Origin: Nitrospirota bacterium
Lineage (GTDB): Bacteria; Nitrospirota; Thermodesulfovibrionia; UBA6902
Length of the DNA stretch: 7,164 nt
Direction of reading: 5' to 3'
Assembly (NCBI GenBank): GCA_015491705.1
Contig: WFVK01000112.1
Span: 1-7,164, forward strand
Shown: in pieces, positions 1 through 6,020 of the stretch
Layout: the number at the start of each line of letters is the position of its first letter
How positions within the stretch are numbered: the stretch's first letter is position 1
Notes under the pieces: generated by a model
What the model saw: only the letters and a program-made list of their open reading frames with translations
Databases searched by the model: none
What the model was told of the DNA's origin: nothing
Made by a program: the position numbers and the translations under genes

Positions 1-4
1 GTAT

Positions 5-33
5 AATATATACATCATGATAATTATTGTCAA
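5..33 (-). promoter_or_regulatory. Sigma70-type promoter reading leftward out of the window
   Basis: On the minus strand there is a perfect -35 box TTGACA (33-28), a 17-base spacer, then TATATT (10-5), which matches the -10 consensus at five of six bases. Transcription would start at or just beyond the window's left edge, so the gene it serves is not visible. The same bases hold two short dyads, GTATA-ATA-TATAC at 1-13 and ATCATGAT at 14-21, which could be operator sites. The plus strand also reads TATAAT at 2-7, so a divergent promoter is possible, but its -35 box would lie outside the window. The call rests on consensus match and spacing only. Confidence 0.5.
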
Positions 34-238
34 ACTAAATCCCGGTACCGAATCTTTCCCTGTTTTCAGGAGGATTCCCGGCAAGCGGAACTGCTGACAC
101 GTTTATGCAATGTTATGTTTCTCTCTACCTTACAGTTGCATAATACCATCGCCCTCATGCCGGAGAGCCCGGCGGAAAAGCTTTATCTGCGATTCCCTGA
201 GGAAATATTCCGCACGGCATATTATTAACCCCTCCCGG

Positions 239-261
239 CCTCCCCTTAACTTAAGGGGAGG
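239..261. repeat. Perfect short palindrome inside repeat A
   Basis: CCTCCCCTTAA and TTAAGGGGAGG form a perfect 11-bp inverted repeat around a single C at 250. This could fold into a strong hairpin in RNA or be a palindromic REP-type unit nested in the larger repeat. No run of T follows on either strand, so I do not call it an intrinsic terminator. It is absent from copy B, so it arose or was lost after the copies separated. Confidence 0.7.
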
Positions 262-281
262 AGTAATTTCCTTCGCCTTAT

Positions 282-318
282 AACCCTTGAACCCTGAACC
301 GGCAACCCCTGAACCTCA
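282..318. repeat. Degenerate short tandem run (ACCCTGA-like)
   Basis: Five imperfect units of about seven or eight bases, of the type ACCCTTGA, ACCCTGA, ACCGGCA, ACCCCTGA and ACCTCAA, follow each other. The run is part of the copy A middle section that copy B lacks. It has no visible coding or regulatory meaning. Confidence 0.45.
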
Positions 319-351
319 AACAGGGTTTTACGGGCGGGCTCTCCAGCCGGT

Positions 352-516
352 TTATGCAACGTTAAGGTTATCCCAACCAAGGAATTCGATCTTTGTAATA
401 ATCGAAATATGAAAGGACTTCTGTTCTATAATAGAGCTAAGGAACTCAATACTGTCTTCTGAACCAGCAGTATGGTAAATTAGTATATTGGTATCGACAA
501 GGTAGTTACTCTTCAA
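352..516 (-). pseudogene. Truncated PIN-domain toxin (VapC-like), N-terminal fragment
   Basis: A TTG start at 516, overlapping the antitoxin-like gene by 11 bases, opens a 54-codon frame. The start of the product reads YLVDTNILIYH, the first strand of a PIN RNase domain with its first metal-binding Asp (residue 8), and later SIITKIEFLGW, the typical segment with the conserved Glu. PIN toxins are about 130 residues; here the frame passes into repeat copy A at about residue 48 and stops at 352-354 inside the repeat's GTTTATGCAA motif. The C-terminal half with the remaining acidic residues is missing, and bases 1-100 beyond the repeat do not encode it. The fragment should have no nuclease activity. 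A sequence error could not explain the loss, because repeat DNA replaces the gene. Confidence 0.8.
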
Positions 517-742
517 TATCCCTGTTCCATTCGTTTCTTAATTTATGAGATTCATCTTCGACGTTGATATTTTCGTAAATACCTGCTGTTTCTCTAACAA
601 TACTTGTAACTTCACGTCCCTGGTGTGGTTCTTCTTCGATATCGTAGATGAGGTGAATCTTAATTTTGCCATCGGGCAATTTCCTGTCGACGTATGTTAT
701 CCGGCCGTTTTCAATAATGGCTTCCGCTATTTTATGTCCCAT
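506..742 (-). CDS. Small antitoxin-like protein paired with a PIN toxin remnant
   Basis: A 78-residue acidic protein with a strong Shine-Dalgarno site (AGGAGG at 756-751, eight bases before ATG). Its N-terminal half (EAIIENGRITYVDRKLPDG, then a strand-rich stretch ending in HLIYD) looks like the short beta-rich N-terminus of the small proteins encoded directly upstream of PIN toxins. The C-terminal half is charged and probably helical (residues 45-78), a common arrangement for the toxin-wrapping tail. It overlaps the PIN fragment by 11 bases, the usual antitoxin-toxin order and coupling. Assignment as antitoxin is inferred mainly from this position; I do not recognise a named DNA-binding fold such as AbrB or RHH. 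With the toxin broken it is probably an orphan. Confidence 0.7.
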   Translation of the reverse strand: MGHKIAEAIIENGRITYVDRKLPDGKIKIHLIYDIEEEPHQGREVTSIVRETAGIYENINVEDESHKLRNEWNRDIEE

Positions 743-750
743 GTATTTAT

Positions 751-770
751 CCTCCTGACTATATCATAGT
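751..770 (-). promoter_or_regulatory. Putative -10 region, operator dyad and RBS of the antitoxin-like gene
   Basis: Just upstream of the Shine-Dalgarno site lies the dyad ACTAT-GAT-ATAGT (minus strand, 770-758), which contains TATGAT (768-763), a good -10 box. No clear -35 box stands 17 bases away; the best hexamer there matches at only three positions. Antitoxins of PIN systems commonly bind dyads over their own promoter, so an autoregulatory operator is plausible. The evidence is pattern only. Confidence 0.35.
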
Positions 771-990
771 ATAACAAATCAGGTTCATCACCTTTCGGCC
801 ATTTCTGCAAGAGCGCTACTCCCCGGGTATTCTCTGGAAATTCCCCGTTTTGAATAACATCCCGCCGGTTCCTGCCACCCTTAAAAACTATACTATGTCG
901 TCGTCCACAAACGTAAACTTCATACCTCTTTATCCGATATATGCATCAATATCTTTTCCTGTTCCTTCGGAGAGAAATCCTGACCTCGCA
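771..990. other. Gene-free junction between the T6SS operon and the toxin-antitoxin remnant
   Basis: No convincing gene is seen on either strand in this 220-bp stretch. The minus strand has only short frames (for example 23 codons from ATG 991 to 920) without family resemblance or codon-level support. It follows directly on the broken TIGR02270 start, so it may be scar DNA left by a deletion or rearrangement. No terminator-like hairpin with a T run was found. Confidence 0.5.
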
Positions 991-1104
991 TTATTCAGAT
1001 AAGGAATAATGCGGCTCACGCACAGCCATATCCCGAAGCAGCCATAGAAAGGCCGCCTCTTCGGCGAGCTGGGAGATTATGGTTGGGGTTACAGTATTAT
1101 TCAT
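991..1104 (-). pseudogene. TIGR02270-family protein, N-terminal remnant of 37 residues
   Basis: ATG at 1104 directly follows the stop codon of the upstream gene (TAGATG). The product contains AEEAAFLWLLRDMAVREPHY, which I recognise as the start of TIGR02270-family proteins; their N-termini carry a QHAEEAAFLWLLRDxAVRxPHY-like block. That family is several hundred residues long and is found with T6SS cargo modules of this type. Here the frame ends at TAA (991-993) just after the expected SLxE/D segment, and no continuation in other frames is recognisable in the next 200 bases. It is therefore a truncated gene, not a simple one-base frameshift. The family assignment rests on recall of this motif. 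Confidence 0.7.
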
Positions 1105-2022
1105 CTAATCAATTCGAGTCCATTCTTGTCCATCATAGGCCATTATGTCCTTTGCTCCTATTGACCACAATACACCGTCTGCAGAACTAAGAGCGAAACA
1201 AGACGAAGGTTTGTCTTTGCCGAAGTCAATAGGGTTAAGTTCGTTGCCGTCAAGCATGAATACTTCACGCATTGTCGAAAGGTATAGATGATTGTTGTAC
1301 CACGCAATACCCCAGAAATCTTCGGTTGTCTTGTTATGCTCAATAATTTCCCATCGTTCATAGCGACCACGAATCAGTGTTCCTACTCGACCACAGATGT
1401 ACGTGTCTCCGTTGTCTGCACAGCAAACCCGTGTAAGGATCATGTTTGTTGGACTATTTTGCCGAGTCCAAATGTTTCCATCATAACGCCATATCTCTCC
1501 ACGACGTCCTGCAGCGTAGATCTCACTACCGGAGAAGCCGTCTATTCCTTCAAAGCTGTAAACTGTTTTGTCTTCTGGGTCCGGCCGCGCCGTCTGGTCA
1601 ATACATGTCCAGTTATTCGCATCATCCCGTCGATATACTTGACGTTCCATGCCCACAGCATATGCTTTGCCTTCGATTGTACTGATTCCACGCATCATGC
1701 CTCGAGCGCTTGGTGAATCAGATTGATTTGGCCTGATAACTTCTTCATGAGCATCCCCACTGCCTGCACAAAAAACTTCTCCGCGTAATCCCAAGAACAA
1801 CACTTGTTCAACCGGTTGACTGCACACAGTTGCGTCTACTGTAGACCAATCCAATGAACTCTCAATTAGGCGACCCCACTTGCCATTATCCCACTGGCAA
1901 AAAAAACTGTGATCATCTTTTTGATTAGCTCTTTCATCAGCTACCATAGAAACACATGCGAGATCATTATAGCGAACGGCGCCAGTAACATAAGAAAACA
2001 AATCCGTCCAATATCCTGCCAT
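1105..2022 (-). CDS. Repeat (probable beta-propeller) protein, candidate immunity protein
   Basis: A 305-residue protein without signal peptide or membrane segment, so it should be cytoplasmic. At least five repeats of roughly 40-45 residues are visible: about 110-142, 157-189, 196-230, 236-266 and 275-305. They share a pattern of hydrophobic start, G-x-x/Y-hydrophobic-x-G, then hydrophobic-x-x-x-D-G-x-x-W, for example GEIWRYDGNIWTRQ and IMAYDGQEWTRID. Weaker traces occur at 39-56 and 71-98, which would make six or seven blades. Such repeats fit WD40/Kelch-like propeller folds. The gene starts 18 bases after the effector stop with the strongest Shine-Dalgarno site in the operon (GGAGG, 2032-2028, five bases before ATG). 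Being directly 3' of a toxin gene, and lower in GC than the loading genes, it is the best candidate for the cognate immunity protein. This role is inferred; an accessory binding function is the main alternative. Confidence 0.75.
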   Translation of the reverse strand: MAGYWTDLFSYVTGAVRYNDLACVSMVADERANQKDDHSFFCQWDNGKWGRLIESSLDWSTVDATVCSQPVEQVLFLGLRGEVFCAGSGDAHEEVIRPNQSDSPSARGMMRGISTIEGKAYAVGMERQVYRRDDANNWTCIDQTARPDPEDKTVYSFEGIDGFSGSEIYAAGRRGEIWRYDGNIWTRQNSPTNMILTRVCCADNGDTYICGRVGTLIRGRYERWEIIEHNKTTEDFWGIAWYNNHLYLSTMREVFMLDGNELNPIDFGKDKPSSCFALSSADGVLWSIGAKDIMAYDGQEWTRID

Positions 2023-2027
2023 TTTTA

Positions 2028-2032
2028 CCTCC
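2028..2032 (-). promoter_or_regulatory. Strong RBS of the candidate immunity gene
   Basis: AAAAAAGGAGG precedes the ATG at 2022 with a five-base spacer. It is the only full GGAGG core among the T6SS genes here and would favour an excess of the protective protein over the effector. Confidence 0.7.
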
Positions 2033-2040
2033 TTTTTTAT

Positions 2041-3315
2041 TTACCTGGCAGTTACTACGGTAGCTCGACTAGCTGCAATCGAATCAAATTTAGCCTTGCG
2101 CGCTTTGACTACTTCGGCAGCGTCAGCTACTCTCTCCTCTAGGTCCTTGCTACAAGTCTGCACAGCCTTAATCTCAGTATCGCACTTTATTCCAGCCCCC
2201 TTAGGTGGATTGCTTTCGTGATAAGCTTTAAGCTGTGCTTCTATACAGTCCTCATTACATCCCGATTCAGGGAATGTTTCTGTAACCGCTTCTGCCCCAG
2301 CTTTTTGGGCGTCTGCCAGAGTTGTCTTTCGGAATTCTGTAACAGTCTTCCCCCTGATTTCGGCACTGAGAGTGCCTCCACCATCTGCCTTTAAACTTCC
2401 GGAAGGGCATTTCTGAGCTTTTGCACTCTGGAATGTATGAATCAGCCCGTGTGTGCCGATACCATGACCTGCACCCTCAACACATATGCAAGGAGCTTTG
2501 TTCATATCATAATTTTTACATCCATCGACTTTGACGTGCTGCCCTGTTGCTTTATTTTCTGTTCCGTCTCCTCTGCCTTTCGCGTGAAAAGCACTTGCTT
2601 CAACAAGGTGATGCGGTGTTTGTCCAGGACAACAGCCGCCGCCTCCCTTTTCAGCATCATATGGTTGAAGTGAACATCGACGAGCAGCCAAGCACTTGGA
2701 AGCACCATCACGATCTTCGAGAACCGCAGCTGCAAATTCATCTGCTCCAGCTCTTGATTGTGTTGAAGAAGGCTTTGGAGGACACGGATCCTTGTCCCCA
2801 TATGGTTTATACTCTTCGCAAGCAGTTTCCTCTTTATTCTTATCGCCAGCACACTTTGCGGCTAAGTCAGCACTCATCATATCCAAATACGGCCAAGGAG
2901 GTGTATTAGGCGGCGACGGAGAGCACATATGATTATGCGTAGTCAAATCCAAGTGTCTTACCACATTTTGACCCTCAAACTTCACATCCATGGACCAGCT
3001 TGTGAAATAAACCTTGCCCCGGTTGGTGCTGGTGACAACCCCCTTTTTGGCCGCGCTACCGGCTTCATCTCCCGTGCTCTTTTTGAAATAAGATTTATTC
3101 TTTAACATCACCTCCTTGTTGGAAATCCTGACTTTTTTACTGCCGGAGGTCATATCTTTGGCCATCCCGGTGTTCGGGTAGGGAACAGGCACTCCCGGAG
3201 GCGTTGCCGGTGTCTGCGGCGGGGTAAAACAGACATCTGGAAAAGCGCAGATGGCCTTGCCGTCGGCTGCTTTACAGGATATCTCGCGTCCGTTTGCAAA
3301 TACGTCGTTGCCCAT
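2041..3315 (-). CDS. T6SS effector: PAAR-like DUF4150 domain fused to a Tox-GHH2 nuclease
   Basis: A 424-residue protein. Residues about 1-130 are a DUF4150 PAAR-like domain: the PYPNTGMAKDMTSGSKKV segment, IMLKNKS-like VMLKNKSYFKKSTGDEAG and GVVTSTNRGKVYF are its hallmarks. This domain seats on the VgrG tip. A Pro/Cys-rich linker follows. Residues about 226-296 carry the HNH/Endo VII-type Tox-GHH2 signature: QTPHHLVEASAFH (His235, His236), YDMNKAPCICVEG, and GHGIGTHGLIH (His284, His289, His293). The order PAAR then GHH2 resembles the DNase effector Tse7 of Pseudomonas aeruginosa, so DNA degradation in the recipient cytoplasm is the likely role. The tail (325-424) is charged and helical. The protein is unusually Cys-rich after residue 150 (15 Cys). 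ATG 3315 is chosen over the TTG one codon earlier because GGAG lies seven bases upstream; it overlaps the previous stop by one base (TGATG). Confidence 0.85.
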   Translation of the reverse strand: MGNDVFANGREISCKAADGKAICAFPDVCFTPPQTPATPPGVPVPYPNTGMAKDMTSGSKKVRISNKEVMLKNKSYFKKSTGDEAGSAAKKGVVTSTNRGKVYFTSWSMDVKFEGQNVVRHLDLTTHNHMCSPSPPNTPPWPYLDMMSADLAAKCAGDKNKEETACEEYKPYGDKDPCPPKPSSTQSRAGADEFAAAVLEDRDGASKCLAARRCSLQPYDAEKGGGGCCPGQTPHHLVEASAFHAKGRGDGTENKATGQHVKVDGCKNYDMNKAPCICVEGAGHGIGTHGLIHTFQSAKAQKCPSGSLKADGGGTLSAEIRGKTVTEFRKTTLADAQKAGAEAVTETFPESGCNEDCIEAQLKAYHESNPPKGAGIKCDTEIKAVQTCSKDLEERVADAAEVVKARKAKFDSIAASRATVVTAR

Positions 3316-4349
3316 CAATCTGCTCCATTCCCTGAATAACTCAAAATCATCGCTGCCCGTTCACCGTTATCATTACTGAAGTGGCAAAGCACCTTATCCC
3401 CGGGGGCATAGCCTTTCCGGGCTGCAGCCGAAGCCACTCCTAAAATACAAGGGACAATGGCAGCGCCAACCTCTCCAATGCAGTCTGCCGGATGCCAGAT
3501 ATCAAAGTCCTCTTTAAATTCTCTCAGAATACGACTCATAGCGAGCCCCGCTTCTTTAAAATAGTACTGTTCTCCACTGATATCGGTTATCCTGTAATCC
3601 GGTTCAACCATTGTTAATCCAGAGACAGATAATGCCTCTTTGATTGCCTGCACCAATCCCTCGGCGCGTAATGGCTCTTCAGACTCAATGGTTGCTTCCT
3701 CTCTGCCGAAACCTGTACCGGCAATGGACATGCCGGTCTCCGCATCTTGAGTTCCTGCAGCGACAAGGACGGAAGCGCCCGCCTCCCCCGGGATGAAGCC
3801 GTTGGAGTTATTACTCGTGAGAAGTCTTTCTCTTTTTTCATATGCAGATAACGTCTCTGCGACCAGGAAGGTATCAACCCCCGCGATAATGCAATATGCC
3901 GCCTCTCCCTCGCTGAAGAGTGCCGTTGCATGTTTCAACGCCTCAACTCCTCCTGTGCGGCCGTTCGATATGACTTCAGAACGCTCATGAAACCGCATAC
4001 CCAATTCTCCCTGCACTTCATTCATGAGCTGATCATCTAGACCATCCAGCCTGCCCGGCCTGGTCTTCTCTGAGACACACAAGAGAAGCGAAATCTTTTC
4101 CGGTTCAACATTACCGGCGGCGGAAAGACATTCACGAATTGCCGGGGCTACGAGTTTCACAAGCTTCATCCTGCCCCGCCAGGGCTGATCGAGCGGCGCT
4201 TCGCTGCCGATGATCCATTCGCCGCCTTTGTCCATAAACCTCGTTTCCTGAAAGTTGTTGATTCCGCAGCGGATGGCGGCACATGAGGCAGGCGCATTCA
4301 GCCCTACGCCTGTTACCATTCCGTATGAAACTATTGATACAGGACGCAT
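3315..4349 (-). CDS. Thiolase-fold (beta-ketoacyl-synthase-like) T6SS accessory protein, probably catalytically inactive
   Basis: A 344-residue protein of the thiolase superfamily. Recognisable features are an N-terminal synthase-type start (VSIVSYGMVTGVGLNAP), VEALKHATALF-like helix after the nucleophile site, AGVDTF (156-161), and GFIPGEAGASVLV (184-196), the well-kept GFxPGEG block of ketoacyl synthases. The catalytic residues appear lost: the ACSSS nucleophile elbow reads NGRTGG (129-134, Arg131 where Cys is expected), the EAHGTGT His block reads DISGEQ (256-261), and the GHxxGAAG block reads GEVGAA (292-297). I therefore infer a scaffold or loading role rather than fatty-acid or polyketide synthesis. 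Such proteins recur between DUF2169 and DUF4150 genes in T6SS cargo modules. The start at 4349 is set by AGGAG seven bases upstream; a longer frame to 4442 would run back into the DUF2169 gene. Its start overlaps the DUF2169 stop by one base. Confidence 0.85.
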   Translation of the reverse strand: MRPVSIVSYGMVTGVGLNAPASCAAIRCGINNFQETRFMDKGGEWIIGSEAPLDQPWRGRMKLVKLVAPAIRECLSAAGNVEPEKISLLLCVSEKTRPGRLDGLDDQLMNEVQGELGMRFHERSEVISNGRTGGVEALKHATALFSEGEAAYCIIAGVDTFLVAETLSAYEKRERLLTSNNSNGFIPGEAGASVLVAAGTQDAETGMSIAGTGFGREEATIESEEPLRAEGLVQAIKEALSVSGLTMVEPDYRITDISGEQYYFKEAGLAMSRILREFKEDFDIWHPADCIGEVGAAIVPCILGVASAAARKGYAPGDKVLCHFSNDNGERAAMILSYSGNGAD

Positions 4350-5461
4350 TAATCTTCTCCTCTTGAGGCCGCTGCTTTCGCCCTGACAAGCGCTCCCAAT
4401 GTCGGATAATAAGTCTTTCCGAGTTCTCGCGCCCTGTACCATGCTTTCGGCATCTTCCCGACAACCACCTGGGTGACTTCGAACATGTTCCGTTTAAGCG
4501 GCAGGGAGGCGCGCCACGTCATCATAAACCTCTTTTTGTCCGGTTCAATAACAATTGTGTCTATCACTCCGGAAATCATTTTTCGCTCGTAATTTTTAAG
4601 GCTGAATTCTATCGGGACCGGGACCTCCGGCAAACGGAATCGGGTATCCCCCTCCGGCGTCAAGTTGGTCAGGACGACTTCCTCTCCCCCCTTCGGATAT
4701 GGCATCTGCTGATCAGGGGGGGCGGACTGATAATAGGCTTCATCAAAATCCGGAGGCAAAAATGGAAAAATATTGTCTAACCAGTTCTGATCGTAAGTAC
4801 CGGCTAACTTGTAGCGGGGAAGCCAGCCCCGTGCAACGGGGCCGAATGACATGGGCCTGTAATTCCCATTGGGTTTCGTGACGGGATTCTTCGTCTCTTC
4901 CGTGTTGGGCAGCGGTTTGCCTTCAATGAATTCCATTTTCAGATTGTCATGAAATCCGGTACCAACCGGATTCAGGAGGTATGCCTTATGCCTTGACGGG
5001 TTTTTATGAGTCCTGTCAAAGCCGCCGAATGCATTGTCGTATGATAGGGGCATCACGGTAAAAGGTTTAGGCCGTGAGGCGCTTACTGAAATGAGACCCT
5101 TTTTCCAGAAACGGTGTCCGACAACGTTGAAGGATTTTGAAATCGGCCCGACCCTGAGTGAGACAGTAACTTTGGCCGCGGGCCTTCCTCCCGGTGCATA
5201 AGCACTGCCGTGCAGCAGGACATCACAACGCGGTTTCCGCAGGGGGTAGTCGCTTTCGTATACTGGTGCGGAGAACCCCGGTTCTCCCGTAAATGTATCG
5301 GCCTCAATCAGCGGAACCTGCTCTTCAGCCAATCGGGGCTCTTCTCCCTGCCCGGGAACAGTAAAGGTGCCTTTAACGGCTACGACAAGGAACTCTCGTC
5401 CGTCAGGCTGCATGCCCATTGTATAGCCGGCCTGCATTTTTGTTGCATTAAGAAGATTCAT
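4349..5461 (-). CDS. DUF2169 T6SS effector adaptor/chaperone
   Basis: A 370-residue protein with the DUF2169 pattern through most of its length: an N-terminal beta region (GREFLVVAVKGTFTV, about 21-35), EADTFTGEPG and ESDYPLRKPRCDVLLHGSA (about 68-87), the PLSYDNAFGGFD motif (about 138-149), NPVGTGF (165-171), and NGNYRPMSFGPVARGWLPR, where aromatic and Pro/Gly residues are typical. Members bind PAAR-domain effectors and bring them to VgrG; Agrobacterium Atu3641, needed for export of Tde2, is a known example. It has no signal peptide or membrane segment and acts in the cytoplasm before firing. The gene starts ten bases after the DUF6484 stop without an obvious Shine-Dalgarno site, which suggests re-initiation, and its stop overlaps the next start. 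Length is normal for the family. Confidence 0.9.
   Translation of the reverse strand: MNLLNATKMQAGYTMGMQPDGREFLVVAVKGTFTVPGQGEEPRLAEEQVPLIEADTFTGEPGFSAPVYESDYPLRKPRCDVLLHGSAYAPGGRPAAKVTVSLRVGPISKSFNVVGHRFWKKGLISVSASRPKPFTVMPLSYDNAFGGFDRTHKNPSRHKAYLLNPVGTGFHDNLKMEFIEGKPLPNTEETKNPVTKPNGNYRPMSFGPVARGWLPRYKLAGTYDQNWLDNIFPFLPPDFDEAYYQSAPPDQQMPYPKGGEEVVLTNLTPEGDTRFRLPEVPVPIEFSLKNYERKMISGVIDTIVIEPDKKRFMMTWRASLPLKRNMFEVTQVVVGKMPKAWYRARELGKTYYPTLGALVRAKAAASRGED
4357..4361 (-). promoter_or_regulatory. RBS deciding the start of the synthase-like gene
   Basis: AGGAG sits inside the last codons of the DUF2169 gene, seven bases before ATG 4349. It supports this start over the upstream in-frame GTG/ATG-type options to 4442 and means the two genes are translationally coupled through TAATG. 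Confidence 0.65.
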
Positions 5462-5471
5462 TACGGATGAA

Positions 5472-5984
5472 CTAATTTATCTGGACCGAACCGCCCTTGA
5501 TGCGGTTGACACCGGAGGAACGGTTCAAAAGATATGCCCCGCGTATCAGCACCTTGCCAGCCCGGGTGAGGGTAATGCTCGCCTTCCCGCACTTCAGCAC
5601 GATCTGTTCCTTTGCATCAAACGTAATCCTCCGCCCGTCAACCGTCACATCCTCCGCTTCATCAACCTGCAAGTCTATATCTCCGGCCTGCAAAATCTCA
5701 TCGGTAAGGGAAGACAGGGTGTCTATAATAACGGGACGCAGGGGATCGTTATTCTCAAAAGCGAGCAGAACATCCTGCCCGGAAGAGCCGGCCTGACGAA
5801 GGGTTTCCAGTCTTATTGAGCTTGTAAACCTCGCCGCTGCCTGCCCCTGCGGGTTCCCTGCATAATCCACAAATACCCTGCCGCTCTTATCAACATGTAC
5901 AACCTTCCCCACCCTGACACCCTCGATTCGCTCAACCGCCTCCCCACGACCAACGCTGTTATTTTCCTTCAGAGTTTTCTTCAT
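5472..5984 (-). CDS. DUF6484 protein with a VgrG-like C-terminal segment
   Basis: A 170-residue protein. Residues about 20-90 are the DUF6484 domain: IEGVRVGKVVHVD, VFVDYAGNPQGQ-AARFT, DVLLAFENNDPLRPVIIDTL. The pattern (hydrophobic-x-L/A-F-E-x-x-D-P-x-R-P-hydrophobic) resembles the gp5/OB-fold segment of VgrG (VVVDFVEGDPDRPIITG), so an OB-like fold is likely. Residues 100-126 form short beta repeats, and residues 127-170 align without gaps to the last 44 residues of the VgrG encoded upstream, with 17 identities that include KCGKA and ITL. This suggests that it forms or caps a VgrG-type spike. Start ATG 5984 is preferred over ATG 6008 because GGAAAGG (5996-5990) lies five bases upstream and the longer start has only a weak site close to the repeat's end. 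The exact function of the family is not established to my knowledge. Confidence 0.8.
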   Translation of the reverse strand: MKKTLKENNSVGRGEAVERIEGVRVGKVVHVDKSGRVFVDYAGNPQGQAAARFTSSIRLETLRQAGSSGQDVLLAFENNDPLRPVIIDTLSSLTDEILQAGDIDLQVDEAEDVTVDGRRITFDAKEQIVLKCGKASITLTRAGKVLIRGAYLLNRSSGVNRIKGGSVQIN

Positions 5985-5989
5985 GTCAA

Positions 5990-5996
5990 CCTTTCC
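5990..5996 (-). promoter_or_regulatory. RBS deciding the DUF6484 start
   Basis: GGAAAGG with a five-base spacer precedes ATG 5984. The alternative ATG at 6008 has only a weak GGG-type match upstream, near bases that resemble the left flank of repeat copy A. Confidence 0.5.
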
Positions 5997-6020
5997 GTAC
6001 AGTGGCATGAAACTGTTGCC

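Larger units (their letters stand above)
101..365. repeat. Dispersed repeat, copy A (MITE- or REP-like)
   Basis: This unit of about 265 bp is bracketed by GTTTATGCAATGTTAT (101-116) and GTTTATGCAACGTTAA (350-365). Inside the left bracket an inverted copy, TTGCATAA, lies at about 137-144. Bases 162-210 are identical to 6071-6119 in copy B, and 334-365 are identical to 6217-6248. A perfect 10-bp inverted pair, GGAGAGCCCG (162-171) and CGGGCTCTCC (335-344), encloses the core. The middle differs from copy B and carries an extra palindrome and a short tandem run. No transposase is visible, so a non-autonomous element or REP-type repeat is the likely class. Similarity may extend about 13 bases left of position 101. 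The right edge falls where the PIN toxin reading frame is broken. Confidence 0.8.

Noticed and set aside
239..261. Intrinsic terminator
   Set aside because: The hairpin is strong but no T run follows on either strand; a palindromic repeat explains it better.
101..365. CRISPR-like array from the repeated GTTTATGCAA motifs
   Set aside because: There are only two brackets per unit, more than 200 bases apart, with no regular repeat-spacer spacing and no cas genes.
545..769. Plus-strand frame of 74 codons over the antitoxin-like gene
   Set aside because: It is antisense to a gene with good RBS and toxin-antitoxin context; the Phe/Val/Asn-rich product looks like a shadow.
920..991. 23-codon frame starting with TAATG at the TIGR02270 break
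   Set aside because: It has no recognisable motif and may be chance; the overlap with the stop codon alone is not enough.
1288..1716. Plus-strand frame of 142 codons opposite the propeller gene
   Set aside because: Composition is typical of an antisense shadow, and the minus-strand repeat protein accounts for the region.
2502..2909. Open frames on both strands within the effector gene
   Set aside because: They overlap the DUF4150-GHH2 coding frame, have no family resemblance and no suitable RBS.
4350..4442. Longer N-terminus for the synthase-like protein
   Set aside because: The extra 31 residues lie in DUF2169 coding sequence, lack a Shine-Dalgarno site and have no synthase character, while ATG 4349 has a well-placed AGGAG.
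5985..6008. Eight-residue N-terminal extension of the DUF6484 protein
   Set aside because: ATG 6008 has only a weak upstream match, and this stretch contains the GGAAAGG site that serves ATG 5984. It remains possible.
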